In this document: one piece after another, positions 14,181-14,253 of the stretch
Position numbering within the stretch: position 1 is the first letter of the stretch
Layout of the letters: every line of letters starts with the position of its first letter
Source: Damh-18 sp036275695
GTDB lineage: Bacteria > Patescibacteriota > Minisyncoccia > Phycocordibacterales > UBA918
DNA length: 14,253 bases
Direction: 5' to 3'
NCBI GenBank assembly: GCA_036275695.1
Contig: DASUDI010000017.1
Coordinates: 1-14,253 of the forward strand
Notes under the pieces: generated by a model
What the model was told of the DNA's origin: nothing
Database searches by the model: none
Seen by the model: only the letters and a program-made list of their open reading frames with translations
Made by a program: the position numbers and the translations under genes

Positions 14181-14252
14181 TCCGCGGTAGCTCAGCGGTA
14201 GAGCAGTCGGCTGTTAACCGATTGGTCGTAGGTTCGAATCCTACCCGCGGAG
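14181..14252 (+). tRNA. tRNA-Asn (anticodon GTT)
   Basis: A full cloverleaf of 72 bases is present. The acceptor TCCGCGG pairs with CCGCGGA (14245-14251), the D arm is GCTC/GAGC, the anticodon stem GTCGG/CCGAT has one G-U pair, the loop CTGTTAA carries anticodon GTT at 14213-14215, and the T arm GTAGG/CCTAC holds loop TTCGAAT. The discriminator is G14252. The window's last base is C, which could begin an encoded CCA. The gene is divergent from the PEBP gene. No convincing promoter is visible upstream. Confidence 0.96.
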
Positions 14253-14253
14253 C

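Overview
The window reads as a compact bacterial chromosome segment, most likely from the Candidate Phyla Radiation (Patescibacteria, Parcubacteria-like). That placement is an inference. It rests on small, tightly packed genes, reduced or eroded versions of replication proteins (a delta-prime-like clamp-loader subunit without its P-loop region, a PriA without helicase motifs), a large VirD4-like ATPase, a MurA carrying a DNA-binding domain, and an almost complete lack of Shine-Dalgarno sites. The standard bacterial code fits: mreB ends in TGA and no gene has an internal TGA.

Layout. Positions 1-80 hold what may be the last codons of an upstream gene, followed by a terminator. A lone alpha/beta hydrolase (147-1064, +) sits between two terminators and differs in base composition from the rest. 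From 1159 to 7466 a leftward block carries, in transcription order, mreB, a VirD4/TraG-like ATPase, a 585-residue Pro/Thr-rich protein of unknown function, and a reduced holB-like gene. Divergent from mreB across 116 bases is a MurA with an N-terminal XRE-type helix-turn-helix. A perfect 22-base palindrome lies over its promoter. After a strong terminator come priA-like, def and fmt on the + strand, a gene order known from many bacteria. A GC-rich hairpin separates fmt from a convergent leftward operon: PEBP-family protein (ybhB-like), glutaredoxin-like protein, DUF167 protein, and hpf/raiA. The window ends in tRNA-Asn (GTT) on the + strand.

Together the genes cover cell shape and peptidoglycan precursor synthesis (mreB, murA), initiation and maturation of formylated proteins (fmt, def), replication (holB-like, priA-like), ribosome hibernation (hpf) and a DNA- or protein-translocating ATPase. 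The most notable points are: the HTH-MurA fusion beside a palindrome that doubles as back-to-back extended -10 elements between mreB and murA; a repeated pattern of -10-like hexamers 6-9 bases before start codons, which suggests leaderless transcription; and a PriA-like protein that kept its fold and GTQM motif but lost Walker A, DEAH and GRAGR. No mobile element or CRISPR array is visible, and no gene-free stretch exceeds 300 bases.
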